Of a stretch of 64,000 nt of DNA, positions 62,519-64,000 are shown in pieces. The first letter of the stretch is position 1. Every line of letters starts with the position of its first letter. The DNA lies in the NCBI GenBank assembly GCA_964601125.1, contig CAZRKB010000002.1:1-64000 (forward strand), read 5' to 3'. The notes under the pieces are model-generated. The model did no database searches. It was not told where the DNA came from and was given only the letters and a program-made list of their open reading frames with translations. Both the position numbers and the translations under genes were made by a program. Source of the stretch: DATDVC01 sp964601125. GTDB lineage: Bacteria; Patescibacteriota; Minisyncoccia; Phycocordibacterales; WO2-35-19.

Positions 62519-63613
62519 TTATCGTATTTGACCGTCTGTTCCGACGACCAAGCCGATACCATTTCCGGCAAGAGTGGTTAGCTTCGAATCTCGAAGCGCT
62601 TCGGCGTAAACAGTGGCTCGTACGCTGGCGAGATCACCGTTCAGAGACTCCATCATCATATTCAACTTGTCTCTAGTCGCCGTTGCAGTTGCTCTTATAT
62701 ATTCTTCCTCCGCCTTTCCTTGAAGTTTCCGCTTTTCTGCTTGCGCACGTGCATCTCGAAGTAAGATCTCTGCGTCTATGTCAGCATTGGCAAGTCTTTG
62801 GAGTTGCGCTTCGAATTCTTTGTTGCCTTCAACGTCGACAACTTGTAGATCAATGATGTCAACACCGTATTGGGCAAGTACTAACTGCCGAAGTCTACTT
62901 CGCTCAATTTGTCGGCCGTTGCCTATGGGGCTACCAACAAATCTTTGACGAAAATCACTGGTGGTGTTGTTGAAATCACCTTTCTTCCTCACAATGCTGT
63001 CATATGTTTTTTCACGGACGAAGTCTTGAAGACTCGCCCGAATTGACTGAGCTGTGCCACTTCCAAGCCAGTCAATGTTCTGCATAAGGGCGATCCGCGG
63101 TCTTAGCATACGAACCCTGACAATTGTCTTGAACACGATCTTTGTTGTCGGAGGTTCGTCAAAGTTTGGATCTGATCTCCCTTGTACGTCAAGAGAAGAG
63201 AACATGAGAGGGTAGTTTGCTACGAAAGGAAACGTGCTGATTATTTCCTTCTCGTGCAACCCCGCCTGATACTCAGGTTCCTCATTCCCACCTTCGGCTT
63301 TGGGGAAGTATGTTCCCCACTGCCAGCGTTTACGGTATATGCCGGTGCGTCGCAGGTTTGGGATACCTACAAACTCTCGGCCAGTGATAAACCTGATTGG
63401 GGAGATCACGTTTTTCATGTCGGGGGTTTCTTTTTTGAACTCATCCCCATCAACATAGTATCCCTTTACTCCGTGAATGATTCTATTCAGGTCTTGACCT
63501 GTCACTACAAGTCTAAACCATTCCTGTGGCACAGCAGCCAGAAGGTCATAGCGAGGGTCGGGATTTGGTAAAGTTTCCTTTGCTTCCGGTCTTGCCGCCG
63601 CTTGTGTTGCCAT
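62519..63613 (-). CDS. SPFH / band 7 domain protein
   Basis: 364 aa without an N-terminal membrane helix. A band 7-like beta region (about 65-200, VKGYYVDGDEF, RYDLL start) is followed by LRQLVLAQYGVDIIDLQVVDVEGNKEFEAQLQRLANADIDAEILLRDARAQAEKRKLQGKAEEEY-type coiled coil (pieces: YGVDIIDLQVVDV; RDARAQAEKRKLQG), as in stomatin/flotillin proteins that form membrane-associated oligomers. AAAGGA precedes the ATG. The lack of a membrane anchor suggests it binds the membrane through a partner, perhaps the 380-aa protein. Confidence 0.85.
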   Translation of the reverse strand: MATQAAARPEAKETLPNPDPRYDLLAAVPQEWFRLVVTGQDLNRIIHGVKGYYVDGDEFKKETPDMKNVISPIRFITGREFVGIPNLRRTGIYRKRWQWGTYFPKAEGGNEEPEYQAGLHEKEIISTFPFVANYPLMFSSLDVQGRSDPNFDEPPTTKIVFKTIVRVRMLRPRIALMQNIDWLGSGTAQSIRASLQDFVREKTYDSIVRKKGDFNNTTSDFRQRFVGSPIGNGRQIERSRLRQLVLAQYGVDIIDLQVVDVEGNKEFEAQLQRLANADIDAEILLRDARAQAEKRKLQGKAEEEYIRATATATRDKLNMMMESLNGDLASVRATVYAEALRDSKLTTLAGNGIGLVVGTDGQIR

Positions 63614-63684
63614 TTTTCAATCCTTTCTTATCAAAAAGCATTTACGAAGCCCGAGGGCTTCATCCGTCGAGAATTATATCACAC

Positions 63685-63713
63685 TTGCAAATAGAAAGTC
63701 AATAGGGTATAAT
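63685..63713 (+). promoter_or_regulatory. Promoter of rnpB
   Basis: TTGCAA (63685-63690), 17 nt, TATAAT (63708-63713). Confidence 0.75.
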
Positions 63714-63719
63714 GAATTT

Positions 63720-64000
63720 TAGATTCTCATTTCGTGTGGCTACTCCGACTATAAACGTTGGGGAGGAAAGTCCGAACACCTACTTAGCTTTTGCTATTTA
63801 AAACGGTAGCGGGCAACACCCGTCGTCCGTGAGGATAGAGTTGCGAACAGAAACGACCCGGTTAAGTCCGGCTGAAACGTGCCAAATACTTACTGGGGTG
63901 CAAGGCCGTGCCCAGCAGAAATTGCCGAGGAGTGCCGCTTGATCTGGCGAGTAATCGCCAAGACAGATAAATTGTCACAGAGAAACAAAATTCGGCTTAT
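63720..64000 (+). ncRNA. rnpB: RNase P RNA (M1 RNA), 3' end at or just past window edge
   Basis: The conserved GAGGAAAGTCCGAACACC (P4/CR-I region), ACAGAAACGA, GAAACGTGCCAA, GGCGAGTAATCGCC stem, AGACAGATAAATTGTCAC and the end TTCGGCTTAT match bacterial RNase P RNA in order. It is the catalytic RNA that trims tRNA 5' ends, relevant to the tRNA-mRNA co-transcripts proposed here. The last bases may be missing. Confidence 0.93.

Overview
The window looks like a chromosomal fragment of a Candidate Phyla Radiation (Patescibacteria) bacterium, most likely of the Parcubacteria/Paceibacteria type. Pointers are the AT-leaning sequence, short and often overlapping genes, very large Pro/Thr/Ser-rich secreted proteins ending in peptidoglycan-binding repeats, small membrane proteins of the DUF5652 and DUF5667 kinds, an array of two-helix VirB2/TrbC-like pilins, a short RF2 and a short valyl-tRNA synthetase. 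Genes end normally in TGA and an RF2 with SPF and GGQ motifs is present, so the standard code is used. One 100-N scaffold gap lies at 52471-52570.

Layout. 1-12.9 kb: a tRNA-Thr(GGT), a large serine recombinase on the minus strand (complete at its start, running off the left edge), and a 10.5-kb block of one small membrane protein, two giant secreted beta-helix/LamG proteins and a Pro/Glu-rich winged-helix protein. This block is bounded by perfect 235-bp inverted repeats and ends next to tRNA-Thr(CGT). It is the most unusual part of the window and is a candidate invertible or mobile surface-protein cassette. 13-21 kb: galU, prfB, ftsE-ftsX, a P-loop kinase, tRNA-Gln, YibE/F and several small hypothetical genes. 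21-31 kb: a membrane PH-domain/AlbA_2 fusion, an ECF sigma factor with its probable DUF5667 anti-sigma partner, and a redox cluster (two DsbA-like proteins, MsrB, a small thioredoxin-like protein and a DipZ-type CcdA-thioredoxin fusion). 31-46 kb: a DUF559 gene inside REP-like repeats, RNase J, an OppA-type binding protein, SecG, GroES-GroEL, two GC-rich orphan PEP-CTERM proteins, LemA, glutaredoxin, tRNA-Phe, PyrD, Hsp20, PrsW and ValS. 46-57 kb: another giant surface protein, TsaD with an in-frame insertion, tRNA-Ser and tRNA-Glu, an MBL-fold protein, GyrA and a REP-associated transposase. 57-64 kb: a solute-binding protein followed by seven paralogous pilin-like proteins, a polytopic membrane protein, an SPFH-domain protein and the RNase P RNA.

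Two styles of gene start coexist. Most core genes lack a Shine-Dalgarno sequence, and several have an extended -10 box (TGn-TANNAT) only 6-8 nt before the ATG, implying leaderless mRNAs. A set of isolated accessory genes (PEP-CTERM proteins, small hypotheticals, SPFH protein) instead carries strong AGGAGG-type sites, and several of these have their own hairpin terminators. Some of them are clearly GC-richer, which suggests separate or more recent acquisition. Functionally the window combines cell-envelope display and attachment (surface proteins, pilins, disulfide formation), a few essential housekeeping genes, and mobile DNA capable of rearranging the surface genes.
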